64,000 nucleotides of DNA from Peptoniphilus pacaensis (lineage in GTDB: Bacteria; Bacillota; Clostridia; Tissierellales; Peptoniphilaceae): assembly GCF_900088125.1 (NCBI RefSeq), contig NZ_FLQT01000003.1, forward strand, positions 369,070-433,069, written 5' to 3'. Positions 1 through 7,570 of this stretch are shown here, in pieces. Under the pieces are notes generated by a model that was not told the DNA's origin, did no database searches, and saw only the letters and a list, made by a program, of their open reading frames with translations. The position numbers were made by a program, and so were the translations under genes. Positions within the stretch are counted from its first letter, which is position 1, and the number at the start of each line of letters is the position of its first letter.

Positions 1-614
1 ACCAGAGGCCGGTAGCGGGTCAAGGCCTCTGGCCCGTCGGGGCGGACGATCCGCACCAGGGAAGCCTCGCCTACGCCTATGGGTGCATCGATGGTGCCGG
101 CTTCCCGCACTTCCCCCTTCACCAGTGCCAGGTAGCGCTTGTTTTTCGTGTGATCCTTCGCCAGCCGCCCGTAGGCGTAGGGATTTTTCGCCACGAGGAC
201 GAGTCCCGTGGTCTCCCTGTCCAGCCGCCCCAACATACGCACCTTTCGCTTCAGGTCGATGGATGTAAAGTAGCCGGCGATTTCGTTGGCCAGGGTGTGG
301 TCGGGATACATGCGGCAAGGCATAGAGGGGATCACGCCCTTGTCTATGACGAGGAGGTCTTCGTCTTCGTAAATGATCTTTTGCCTGAAAGGTGCGGGCA
401 CCAGATCCGTGGCCTCATCTTTAAAGGACACGGCGATCGCATCTCCCGCATCCAGGGGCGTGGATTTAAAAATCACCTCGCCCCGCCGCCGCACCAGGCC
501 CGCGAGAAAGGCACGGCGCAGGTGACCGTTTGAGAAGCCGACGCTTCTTAAAAATGTATCCGCCCGCTTCACCGGCGCCTGCGTAATAAATTTCATGGCC
601 TCTGTACTTTTCAT
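1..614 (-). CDS. RluA/RluD-family pseudouridine synthase, 3' end cut by the window edge
   Basis: Reading the minus strand from ATG at 614 (AAAGGAG just upstream) gives about 204 residues with no stop before the window edge. The first 60 residues look like an S4-type RNA-binding segment. The catalytic block GRLDRETTGL lies near residue 130; it matches the HRLDxxTSG motif of RluA-type enzymes, including the catalytic Asp, with the usual His replaced by Gly. These enzymes isomerise uridines in rRNA or tRNA. Which of the RluA, RluC or RluD target positions is modified cannot be told from this fragment. It is divergent from nadK, 57 bp away. Confidence 0.88.
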   Translation of the reverse strand, partial: MKSTEAMKFITQAPVKRADTFLRSVGFSNGHLRRAFLAGLVRRRGEVIFKSTPLDAGDAIAVSFKDEATDLVPAPFRQKIIYEDEDLLVIDKGVIPSMPCRMYPDHTLANEIAGYFTSIDLKRKVRMLGRLDRETTGLVLVAKNPYAYGRLAKDHTKNKRYLALVKGEVREAGTIDAPIGVGEASLVRIVRPDGPEALTRYRPL

Positions 615-671
615 TTTTCTCCTTTTGCTTTACCATATAAGTGAAGGACTTTTTCTAAAGGAGGTGATCTG

Positions 672-1472
672 ATGACCAACCCCATCATAAATATTATTTC
701 GAATTCTAATTTTGAAAGTCGAAAAACCACCAAGTGGCTCATTCAAAAATTGAAACAGCACCAATTTATGCCGACCACCAATCTGTCTCCCAAGGCGGAG
801 CTGACCATTACCGTCGGCGGCGACGGCGCCTTTATTAAGGCGGTGAATCGCACGAATTTTTCTTCCACGCCCATCGTGGGCATTAACACGGGCCACTTGG
901 GTTTTTATCAGGAAATCAGCCCGGAGCAGTTGGACGCTTTTATCGACGATTATAAAAATAAAAATTACCACATCGAGGCCCTGCCCATTTTAAACGGGGA
1001 AGTCTATACCAATCAAAAGAAGTATTACGTGCAGGCCATTAACGAGGTGGTCTTAAAGGCGCAAAATTCCAAGGTGATTCACATGAATGTCTTCGTCGAT
1101 CGAAACCATTTGGAAAAATTTTCCGGCGACGGCATGCTCGTGGCCACGCCTTCGGGCTCCAGCGGTTACAATCTTTCCCTCGGCGGCAGCATGATCCATC
1201 CCCAAGTGGAGGCCATGGTCCTGACGCCTATGGCGGGAATCTCTTCCCAAAGCTACCGCTCCTTAAAGACCTCCCTGGTCATTCCCGGCGAGCACGTGAT
1301 CTCTCTCGTGCCCGAGCGGCGCTACACCAACAGCAATCTCATTCTCGTCGACGGCAGGGAGCACAGCTACAGCCAGCTGAAGCGGATCAATATTCGCTTT
1401 TCCGAAAAGCGGATTCAGAAACTGGTCATCGAAAACAATTACTGGGATAATATTAAGAGTAAATTCCTTTAA
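672..1472 (+). CDS. nadK: NAD kinase
   Basis: 266 residues, in the normal size range of bacterial NAD kinases. The ATP/NAD-binding GGDG motif is at residues 49-52, an NE motif (INEVVLKA) lies near residue 125, and the Gly/Ser-rich SGSSGYNLSLGG near residue 162 corresponds to the family's conserved PTGSTAY block. The enzyme phosphorylates NAD to NADP in the cytosol. The start is supported by AAAGGAGGTGATCTG directly upstream. A strong terminator follows the stop immediately, so the gene is probably monocistronic. Confidence 0.93.
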   Translation: MTNPIINIISNSNFESRKTTKWLIQKLKQHQFMPTTNLSPKAELTITVGGDGAFIKAVNRTNFSSTPIVGINTGHLGFYQEISPEQLDAFIDDYKNKNYHIEALPILNGEVYTNQKKYYVQAINEVVLKAQNSKVIHMNVFVDRNHLEKFSGDGMLVATPSGSSGYNLSLGGSMIHPQVEAMVLTPMAGISSQSYRSLKTSLVIPGEHVISLVPERRYTNSNLILVDGREHSYSQLKRINIRFSEKRIQKLVIENNYWDNIKSKFL

Positions 1473-1476
1473 AGGA

Positions 1477-1496
1477 AGCCCCGCGGGGCTTTTTTT
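1477..1496 (+). terminator. Intrinsic terminator of nadK
   Basis: The self-complementary stem AGCCCCGCGGGGCT is followed by seven T residues, five bases after the nadK stop codon. Confidence 0.88.
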
Positions 1497-1505
1497 ATTG
1501 CCACG

Positions 1506-1528
1506 AAAAAAGAGCCCGGCGGCTCTTT
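1506..1528 (-). terminator. Intrinsic terminator of the glycosyltransferase operon
   Basis: On the minus strand the stem AAAGAGCC/GGCTCTTT with loop GCCG is followed by six T. The stem overlaps the stop codon of the glycosyltransferase gene. It converges with the nadK terminator. Confidence 0.85.
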
Positions 1529-2750
1529 ATTTTTCCTCCATCACATCCAACATGACGCGGTATTCCGATTCGATGATTTCGCTCCAGGCGAAGCGCTTGA
1601 TTTGTTCGTAAACAGCGTCGGGGAAAGCTCTGTCTTCTTTCACCGCCAGCACTTGTTTTTCCAGCGCCGCTTCCAGGCCTTGAACGTAATCGTCGATTTC
1701 CAGTTTGTGGGGCTGATCCGTGTTGTAAAGTTGGGGCAGCTTCACCACTTCCACCACATCGCTGGCCAAGACCTCGTCGCCTAAGAGTTCCATAAGGCCG
1801 TCGAGCTCCGATGTGACCAGGCGCATGCGACAGGCCAAGGCTTCGATGGCGATGAGCCCCAGGCCTTCGTAATAGCTGGGCAGCACGAAGATATCGCAGG
1901 TCTTCATGTGGGCGCCCAGGGCCTTTTGATCGATGACATTGTGGATCTTAAAGCCCTCTTTGTAGTGAGCGCATTCGAAGATGCGGTCTTTTCGGTCCAG
2001 GCTCTCTTCACCGATCAGCTCCATATCCACTTCGGGATACTTCCGCTTCAGATTGGGATAGGCCTTGGCCAGCTCGTAAACCCCTTTGGCCCGGGAAAGC
2101 TTGCCGGCGTAAATAATTTTGATGCGGTCGTCGTGGCGCCAAATGCCCTGATCGTTAAAGACGGCTTCGTTGTAGCCGCCGCCCATGACCGTGATCTTGG
2201 ATTCGTCGATGGCGAACATGCGGGCGATGGCGGCCTTGTCTTTCTTCGACAGGGCGAAGACGTGGCGCAGCTTGTTCATATTGGCGGTGTAAGCTTCCAT
2301 TAAGTCTTCGTGCTTTTCTCCCTGGCGCAGATCCGTGCCGTGGCAGACGCCGATGACGGGCACGCCGTCGAAAATCTCAAGCACCATATCCGTCAGATAC
2401 CACAGATGGTGGGCGATGATGAGATCGGGCTTAAACTCCTCCTTCGCCGCCTCCAGCCGCTTGCGAAAGGCCCTCCGCCAGATTTCCACTTTCTTCGCAT
2501 CCATTTGGGAATAGACCGTGTTGTCGTAGGGCATTTCGTCGCTCATGCCGGCGATGGGAAAGGGCACGTCGTCGGTGTTAAAGGCCACCGGGTATTGCTT
2601 TTGGTGAAAATCGAAATGGTAGGGCGATTGAATGCCGTAGACCAGGGCGTTTTCCACGCCCTTCTTTTCCAGTCCGTTGACCAGATTCGAATAATAGACG
2701 CCGCTTCCCGTGCGTGTGGGCAACTGCGCCAAGGTGTGTAATACTCTCAT
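1527..2750 (-). CDS. Family 4-type glycosyltransferase (GT-B fold)
   Basis: 407 residues. The N-terminal half has the Rossmann-like opening MRVLHTLAQLPTRTGSGVY and GVCHGTDLRQGEKH. The C-terminal half has IIYAGKLSRAKGVYELAKAY and the nucleotide-sugar block DIFVLPSYYEGLGLIAIEAL, which contains the E-x7-E pair of retaining GT4 enzymes. It should transfer a sugar from an NDP donor to a lipid or polysaccharide acceptor at the cytosolic face of the membrane; the acceptor is unknown. It lies 8 bp downstream of the J-protein gene and probably forms a three-gene operon with it and the zincin. Confidence 0.85.
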   Translation of the reverse strand: MRVLHTLAQLPTRTGSGVYYSNLVNGLEKKGVENALVYGIQSPYHFDFHQKQYPVAFNTDDVPFPIAGMSDEMPYDNTVYSQMDAKKVEIWRRAFRKRLEAAKEEFKPDLIIAHHLWYLTDMVLEIFDGVPVIGVCHGTDLRQGEKHEDLMEAYTANMNKLRHVFALSKKDKAAIARMFAIDESKITVMGGGYNEAVFNDQGIWRHDDRIKIIYAGKLSRAKGVYELAKAYPNLKRKYPEVDMELIGEESLDRKDRIFECAHYKEGFKIHNVIDQKALGAHMKTCDIFVLPSYYEGLGLIAIEALACRMRLVTSELDGLMELLGDEVLASDVVEVVKLPQLYNTDQPHKLEIDDYVQGLEAALEKQVLAVKEDRAFPDAVYEQIKRFAWSEIIESEYRVMLDVMEEK

Positions 2751-2758
2751 GTCCCCTC

Positions 2759-3547
2759 CTACTGTTTCTTGCCGTACATGGATTTGTAACGGGCGATGTT
2801 TTCGTCGTTTAAAAAGTCGTTGGCCGCGTTGATTTCCTGAAAAATCTTCGTCGTGTCTTCCTCGGGATTCAGGTCCGGGTGATATTTTTTGGCGAGCTTT
2901 TTATAGGCCAGGCGAATTTCATACTTGTCGGCATTCACATCGACGCCTAAGCGGTGCACGGCGGCCTCGTATTTCTCCTTAAAGCCCCCGTCGTATGCGC
3001 CGTAGCTTTCCTGATTATAGCCGCCGCCGAAATCGCCGTAGCTTCCCTGATAGCCGCCGAAATTACCCTGATTAAAGAAGGCTTCGAACTGGCGGCGAAA
3101 CATTTCTTCTTCCATGCGGGCCCGCTCTTCCTGTTGACGGCGGCGCTCCGCTTCGATTTTCCGTTCGTAGCGTCTGCCGTAGTCCCCCATGGTTTCGTAG
3201 GTCACGTCTTTGCCCAGAAGGTAGTAGTCCGCCCGCTCGTAAAAATATTCCGTCGCCATGTACTGCAGGTACTTGAGCCGGCTTACGGCAAAGGAGCCGA
3301 TGACGGGGAAGATTAAAATCAAAAGCACGATGCTCCCCCAGGGCATCCCCCCTCGAGAAGAAAAGCTCATGGGAATTAAAAAGATAAAGAAGAAAAGGCA
3401 ACCGCCGAAAAATAATACCGACAGAAGCAGGCTGCGAAACGAACGGGTCAGCTCCGTCAAAAGACTGAACAGCCCGATAAAAAATTCCAGCACGTAGTCG
3501 ATGGCCGTGCCCACGTATTTAAAAAAGTTTCCGTAAAATTTATTCAT
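2759..3547 (-). CDS. Membrane-anchored J-domain protein
   Basis: 262 residues. Two hydrophobic segments near residues 37-57 and 72-88 are followed by a basic, coiled-coil-like stretch rich in E and R (about 125-150) and a Gly/Tyr/Phe-rich linker. The J domain is at the C-terminus and carries the HPD tripeptide in KKLAKKYHPDLNPEED. The order is reversed relative to DnaJ, where the J domain is N-terminal. It should recruit and stimulate DnaK at the membrane; the client is unknown. Its start overlaps the zincin stop by 8 bp, suggesting coupled translation. Confidence 0.8.
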   Translation of the reverse strand: MNKFYGNFFKYVGTAIDYVLEFFIGLFSLLTELTRSFRSLLLSVLFFGGCLFFFIFLIPMSFSSRGGMPWGSIVLLILIFPVIGSFAVSRLKYLQYMATEYFYERADYYLLGKDVTYETMGDYGRRYERKIEAERRRQQEERARMEEEMFRRQFEAFFNQGNFGGYQGSYGDFGGGYNQESYGAYDGGFKEKYEAAVHRLGVDVNADKYEIRLAYKKLAKKYHPDLNPEEDTTKIFQEINAANDFLNDENIARYKSMYGKKQ

Positions 3548-3905
3548 GTTCCCTCCTGTGCCGTTCCATAAAGGCCAGATCCTCCAGGACCAGGTCGTTT
3601 TCGCCGGCCAAGGTTTCCAAATGGTGGGTCAGTTCGTGGTAAAGGGTCTCTTTTAATTTTTCCGCGATTTCCTCGTGGGAGTAATAGCTGTACAGCGCCA
3701 TAAAGGAACCGTAATACAAGACGATACTCTTGCCCATGGGCTCGGATTTGTAATGGCCCATGACGTAAAGGTCCGAATAGGTCTCGTCGCGCATTTCTTC
3801 TCTGGAAAAAATCACGCCGCCATTGAGGCCGCGGAAATATTCTTGTGGCAGCTCGTCCACCAGGTCGTCTAAAATCGACGCCATTTCGTCAAATCGATCG
3901 TCCAT
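3540..3905 (-). CDS. Small metallopeptidase-like protein (Zincin_1 family, formerly DUF1025)
   Basis: 121 residues. The zinc-binding HExxH motif occurs in LYHELTHHLETLAGENDL, near residues 90-95, with an acidic follow-on region as in the Zincin_1 family. No signal peptide or membrane segment is visible. Proteolytic activity has not generally been shown for this family, so the function stays open. It heads the operon with the membrane J-protein and the glycosyltransferase. Confidence 0.75.
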   Translation of the reverse strand: MDDRFDEMASILDDLVDELPQEYFRGLNGGVIFSREEMRDETYSDLYVMGHYKSEPMGKSIVLYYGSFMALYSYYSHEEIAEKLKETLYHELTHHLETLAGENDLVLEDLAFMERHRREHE

Positions 3906-4003
3906 ACCCCACCTCCTGATCTTTCATTATATGAGATTGAAGGCAAATTATAAAGCACAGGAGAAAATCTTCGACTTCTCTTCGCTTTTCGAAGTTTTTC
4001 CAT

Positions 4004-4030
4004 TAAAAAAGGCGAAGCCGAAGCCTCGCC
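4004..4030 (-). terminator. Intrinsic terminator of the lysine transporter gene
   Basis: On the minus strand an 8-bp stem with one mismatch and a four-base loop (4011-4018 with 4023-4030) is followed by six T residues. It sits just after the transporter stop codon at 4037. Confidence 0.8.
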
Positions 4031-4036
4031 ATTTGT

Positions 4037-5650
4037 TTACAGTTGATTTCTCAGTTCCGGGTGTTTGTTGTGGCGTCCCACAAAGCTCAGGATACCGACG
4101 ATTAAAAGCACGCCGACGATGAGGGGAATGTAGGGATCTTGAATAAAGCCCGCCAAGATGTAGCAGACGGAGCTCACCGCCGCCACGGTTAGGGCGTAGG
4201 GCAGTTGGGTGGATACGTGGATAACGTGATTGCATTGAGCCCCCGCCGAGGACATAATGGTGGTGTCGCTAATGGGCGAGCAGTGGTCGCCGCAGACGGC
4301 ACCTGCCAGGCAGGCACTGAGGCCGATAAAGAAGAGGTGTTCTTCCACGCTGAACATGCTGACCACGATAGGAATCAGAATCCCGAAGGTGCCCCAGCTG
4401 GTGCCGGTGGCAAAGGCCAAGAGGGATGCCACGATAAAGATAACCACGGGGAGGAAGAGTTGCAGACCGCCCGCCACATTGCCCATGGCATTGCCGACGA
4501 ATTCCGCGCTACCTAAAAGGTCGTTGGAAATATTCTTCAGAGCCGTGGCCATGGTAAGAATCATAATGGCGGCCACCATGGAGTTAAAGCCTTCCGTCAA
4601 GCAGTTCATGGATGTGTTGAAGCTGATGACGCGGCGGATGATCAAATAGGTAATGGTAAAGAACAAAGTAATGGTGGCGCCCCAGGGAAGAGCCACGGTG
4701 GCGTCGGTGTTGCCGAAGGCGCCGACGAAGTCGCCGGCAAAGCCCGATTCGGGATCGAAGAAGCCGCCGACGTAAATCAAGGCCATGACCGAGGTGACGA
4801 TGAGGAAGATAATGGGGATTACCAGGTCAAAGAGGCTGGCGCGATCCGACGTTTCCACGGTGTGCACTTCTTGTTCCAATGCGGAAATGTCTTCTCCCTC
4901 GAGAACCGATTCTTCGTAGCGAAGCATGGGGCCGTAATCGTCCCGTCTCCAGATTAAGACGATGACGAAGACCAGGGTCAGCAGGGAGTAAAAGTTATAG
5001 GGAATGGCACGGACAAACATGGTGATGCCGCTCATGCCCGTGCCTTCCGCATAGCCCGACACGGCCGCCGCCCAAGAGGAAATGGGGGCGATCATACAGA
5101 TCGGCGCCGCCGTGGCGTCGATGATGTAGGCCAGCTTGGCGTGGGAGATCTTGAAGCGGTCGGTGACCGGTCGCATGACGCTGCCCACGGTTAGGCAGTT
5201 AAAGTAGTCGTCGATGAAAATTAAAATGCCGAGGAAGAAGGCCGCCGTTTGCGCGCCCCGTCTCGATGTAATGTGTTGGGACGCCCACTCGCCGAAGGCC
5301 TTGGTGCCGCCGCTGCGATTGATGAGGGCGACGAGCATGCCTAAGAGCACGAGGAAGAGGAAAATCCCCGCCGTGCCCGAGACGGCGTTAATGAGGCCGT
5401 CGTTAATGACGTGGTCCATGGTGGTGGTAAAGGAGCCGCCGCCGGCTAAGACCGCGCCGACGAAGATCCCCGTAAAGAGGGAGGGGAACACTTCCTTGGT
5501 AATCAGGGCCAGGGTAATGGCCACGATGGGCGGAAGCAGGGACCAGGCCGTGGCATGGGTGTCCACGCCGGAGGCCGCCACGGCAAAACTGCCGCCGATG
5601 GCGACGATGCCGAGGATTAATGCGATGATAAGATTGCGTTGATTGTTCAT
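4037..5650 (-). CDS. lysW: NhaC-family transporter, probable lysine transporter (LysW type)
   Basis: 537 residues with about 11-12 hydrophobic segments and the NhaC-type signatures FIDDYFNCLTVGSVM and CGDHCSPISDTTIMSSAGA. The family was named for Na+/H+ antiporters, but comparative genomics of lysine regulons assigned its lysine-riboswitch-controlled members to lysine transport (LysW). A lysine riboswitch and terminator lie directly upstream on the same strand, so lysine is the likely substrate and expression should fall when lysine is plentiful. The gene is a single transcription unit closed by its own terminator. The direction of transport cannot be read from sequence, although repression by lysine suggests uptake. 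Confidence 0.85.
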   Translation of the reverse strand: MNNQRNLIIALILGIVAIGGSFAVAASGVDTHATAWSLLPPIVAITLALITKEVFPSLFTGIFVGAVLAGGGSFTTTMDHVINDGLINAVSGTAGIFLFLVLLGMLVALINRSGGTKAFGEWASQHITSRRGAQTAAFFLGILIFIDDYFNCLTVGSVMRPVTDRFKISHAKLAYIIDATAAPICMIAPISSWAAAVSGYAEGTGMSGITMFVRAIPYNFYSLLTLVFVIVLIWRRDDYGPMLRYEESVLEGEDISALEQEVHTVETSDRASLFDLVIPIIFLIVTSVMALIYVGGFFDPESGFAGDFVGAFGNTDATVALPWGATITLFFTITYLIIRRVISFNTSMNCLTEGFNSMVAAIMILTMATALKNISNDLLGSAEFVGNAMGNVAGGLQLFLPVVIFIVASLLAFATGTSWGTFGILIPIVVSMFSVEEHLFFIGLSACLAGAVCGDHCSPISDTTIMSSAGAQCNHVIHVSTQLPYALTVAAVSSVCYILAGFIQDPYIPLIVGVLLIVGILSFVGRHNKHPELRNQL

Positions 5651-5677
5651 AGAATCTTCCTTTCTTGTTTTTCAATC

Positions 5678-5708
5678 GAAAAAAGAGCCATGATACTATC
5701 ATGACTCT
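5678..5708 (-). terminator. Regulatory terminator of the lysine riboswitch
   Basis: On the minus strand an 11-bp stem (5698-5708 with 5684-5694, one G-U wobble) with a 3-base loop is followed by six T. It lies between the aptamer and the transporter start, as expected for transcription-attenuation control. Confidence 0.88.
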
Positions 5709-5743
5709 TGCTTTTTTACATACGAAAATAAAAACTCAAAAGG

Positions 5744-5909
5744 CACGATAGCTCTCCGTTCCGTAGAACGACAGTACGCAGGATATTCTCCGACGTCCCG
5801 GTGAAGGATACCTGTGGACACAAGCATCCGACCCTCGGCACCGCACCCTTTCGCGGACATCCATTGACCGGGGATTTCCGTTACTGATGTGAAGTGCGCC
5901 TCTATCATG
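5744..5909 (-). promoter_or_regulatory. Lysine riboswitch (L box)
   Basis: Read on the minus strand, the aptamer opens with GATAGAGGCGC, then AGTAACGG, GTGCCGAGG and GGATGCTTGTGTCCACAG, and near its 3' end has TACTGTCG; all are hallmark segments of the lysine riboswitch. The P1 helix closes perfectly: CATGATAG (5902-5909) pairs with CTATCGTG (5744-5751), one G-U included. A terminator hairpin follows, so ligand binding should stop transcription before the NhaC-family gene. Confidence 0.92.
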
Positions 5910-5930
5910 TGGATTCGATTGTTGAATATG

Positions 5931-5958
5931 AGTATAGCAGACAGATATAAAATGTCAA
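5931..5958 (-). promoter_or_regulatory. Sigma-A-type promoter of the lysine riboswitch transcript
   Basis: TTGACA (-35) and TATACT (-10) on the minus strand are separated by 16 bp. The -10 lies about 22 bp upstream of the first P1 base of the riboswitch. Confidence 0.8.
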
Positions 5959-5976
5959 GGAAAGATTTAAGCTTTT

Positions 5977-6771
5977 TTATAAAACGACCAAGCTCGCTCC
6001 CATGACCATCATGCCGAATATAAGGCCCAAGAGGGACAGGTGGGTCTCGCCGTAGGCACGGGAGGCGGGCAAAAGCTCGTCGAAGGAGATCAGCACCATG
6101 ATCCCGGAAATGGCGCCGAAGACCACGCCGAACAAGGTGGGCGTCAGGAAGGGCCGCAGCAAAAGATAGGCCAGGATGGCGCCGATGGGCTCGGACACGC
6201 CGCTTAAGAAGGTGAGCCACAGGGCCCGCTTCTTGTCTTTCGTGGCGAAGTAAATAGGCGCCGCCACGCCGATACCCTCGGGAATATTGTGCATGGCGAT
6301 GGCGATGGCGATGGAGACGCCCATGGCCGGGTCGAGAAGGCTGGTCATAAAGGTGACCATGCCTTCGGGGAAGTTGTGGATCCCGATGGCCAAGGCGCTC
6401 TTTAATCCCACTTGCTCCAGGGCCAGCTCGTGGCTCCTCTCTTCCATCTCCTCTTCCGTTTTAATTTCGTGGGGCTCGTCGGCTTCGGGCACCAAGTGGG
6501 AGATCAGTCCGAAGACGGCCATGGAGCCGAAGAAAGAAACCAGCACCATCCATTGGGCCTTGGCGTCGGACATGGTGGTCATGAAATTTTCCTGAGCCAT
6601 GGGCATCATTTCCATAAAGGAAATAAAGATCATGACGCCGGCGGAAAAGCCCAGGGCAGCCGAGAGAAATCTCTTGTTGTCGGACTTGGACAAAAATACG
6701 ATGAACGCCCCGAGCATGGTGGCGAGACCGGCAAGGGCGGTACTTATAAATGCAATGGCGACATTAGACAT
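5977..6771 (-). CDS. ZIP-family metal transporter (ZupT-like)
   Basis: 264 residues from the ATG at 6771, chosen because AGGAG lies seven bases upstream; a longer reading frame exists but lacks a site. About eight membrane segments. The metal-binding motifs HNFPEG (132-137) and HNIPEG (161-166) sit in adjacent helices, as in ZupT and other ZIP proteins. An acidic and His-containing loop (EADEPHEIKTEEEMEERSH) separates the two halves. It should import Zn2+ or another divalent metal; specificity is not readable. No metal regulator is adjacent. Confidence 0.88.
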   Translation of the reverse strand: MSNVAIAFISTALAGLATMLGAFIVFLSKSDNKRFLSAALGFSAGVMIFISFMEMMPMAQENFMTTMSDAKAQWMVLVSFFGSMAVFGLISHLVPEADEPHEIKTEEEMEERSHELALEQVGLKSALAIGIHNFPEGMVTFMTSLLDPAMGVSIAIAIAMHNIPEGIGVAAPIYFATKDKKRALWLTFLSGVSEPIGAILAYLLLRPFLTPTLFGVVFGAISGIMVLISFDELLPASRAYGETHLSLLGLIFGMMVMGASLVVL

Positions 6772-6844
6772 GGTTACTCCTCTGTTTCTTTGCCGATAGC
6801 GGCACAAACGACTTAACAGTGTTTTATTGTATCATATTTTCACG

Positions 6845-6881
6845 CAAAAAACGCCCCTCCGAAGGGAAGCTCGGAGAGGCG
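6845..6881 (-). terminator. Intrinsic terminator of folT
   Basis: On the minus strand an 11-bp stem (6871-6881 with 6852-6862, one G-U) is followed by a run of T, eight bases after the folT stop. Confidence 0.85.
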
Positions 6882-6888
6882 CTTTTAT

Positions 6889-7401
6889 TTAACGAAAGAG
6901 TCGGGCGGCTTCGTCGGTAAGCCGTTTTAAAATCAGGGACTGTACGATGATTTTAATGACCAGCATCAGCCCTTGGAAGGGGAGCTTTGCCGTGAACAAG
7001 GCGCCGTAGGGGCTGCCCGTCAGCATGTGTACCCACACGGTACCCAGGCAAATATTGACCACCACCGTGGCCACCACATTGGCCAGGATAATGCGCTTTA
7101 GCGTCAGCTCTTTCTTGTAGAAGAAATAGCCGTAGATGACGGCGCCTAAAAAGGCATTAAAAGTAAATCCCGGGAAATAGGGGCCCGTAGGCTTGGTAAA
7201 AAACCCGATGAGGTCGGCTACGGCCGCCGCGATCCCCGAGGGGATGGGCCCTGCCACCGCCGATGCCAAGGTGACGGGAATAAAGGAAAAGCTGATCCGT
7301 TGCACATTGCCCAGATCGATGCCCAAGGTGCGCGTAAAGACGATTTGCAGCGCCACCATCACCGCCAAAAAGGCCAGTTTCTTCGTATTTAATTGTTTCA
7401 T
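6889..7401 (-). CDS. folT: Folate ECF transporter S component
   Basis: 170 residues with about five to six membrane helices. The segments FSFIPVTLASAVAGPI, ADLIGFFTKPTGPYFPGFT and FLGAVIYGYFFYKKE resemble FolT-type substrate-capture proteins. S components bind their vitamin and associate with a shared EcfAAT energising module; no general module is encoded beside it, so it should use a common one elsewhere. The upstream THF riboswitch independently supports folate as the substrate. The start is backed by AAGGAGGAAAA before ATG at 7401. Confidence 0.9.
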   Translation of the reverse strand: MKQLNTKKLAFLAVMVALQIVFTRTLGIDLGNVQRISFSFIPVTLASAVAGPIPSGIAAAVADLIGFFTKPTGPYFPGFTFNAFLGAVIYGYFFYKKELTLKRIILANVVATVVVNICLGTVWVHMLTGSPYGALFTAKLPFQGLMLVIKIIVQSLILKRLTDEAARLFR

Positions 7402-7405
7402 TTTT

Positions 7406-7427
7406 CCTCCTTAAGCTGCTTAAGAGG
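7406..7427 (-). promoter_or_regulatory. Hairpin sequestering the folT ribosome binding site
   Basis: On the minus strand CCTCTTAAG (7419-7427) can pair with CTTAAGGAGG (7406-7415), with one bulged base and a 3-base loop. The 3' strand is the Shine-Dalgarno sequence of folT. The hairpin lies directly after the THF aptamer, so it is the probable translational expression platform. Confidence 0.65.
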
Positions 7428-7432
7428 ACAGC

Positions 7433-7522
7433 AGCGGATGCGGCAGAAGATAGCGAGCCTCTTCACTCTTCGTTTGAGAGCAACTTCCCATCTCTCAACA
7501 CTTAACGCCTTCTGCCTACTCT
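7433..7522 (-). promoter_or_regulatory. Tetrahydrofolate (THF) riboswitch
   Basis: On the minus strand the region contains AGAGTAGGCAGAAGG, GGCGTTAAGTGT, ATGGGA, ACGAAG and the 3' strand GCATCCGCT, in the order found in folT-associated THF riboswitches. GGCAGAAG near the 5' end pairs with CTTCTGCC near the 3' end. It lies 32 bp before the folT start and is followed by a hairpin covering the ribosome binding site. Folate binding is expected to lower FolT synthesis. Confidence 0.88.
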
Positions 7523-7570
7523 ACTTACGAAACAATTATAAGCATAATTTATTTCTCACGCAAGGCGGAT

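Noticed and set aside
150..533. Plus-strand open frame opposite the pseudouridine synthase
   Set aside because: The minus strand encodes a clear RluA-type enzyme; the plus frame is its shadow and has no ribosome site.
5699..6220. 173-codon minus-strand frame across the lysine riboswitch
   Set aside because: It spans the riboswitch aptamer and the end of the ZIP gene in another frame; no homology or ribosome site.
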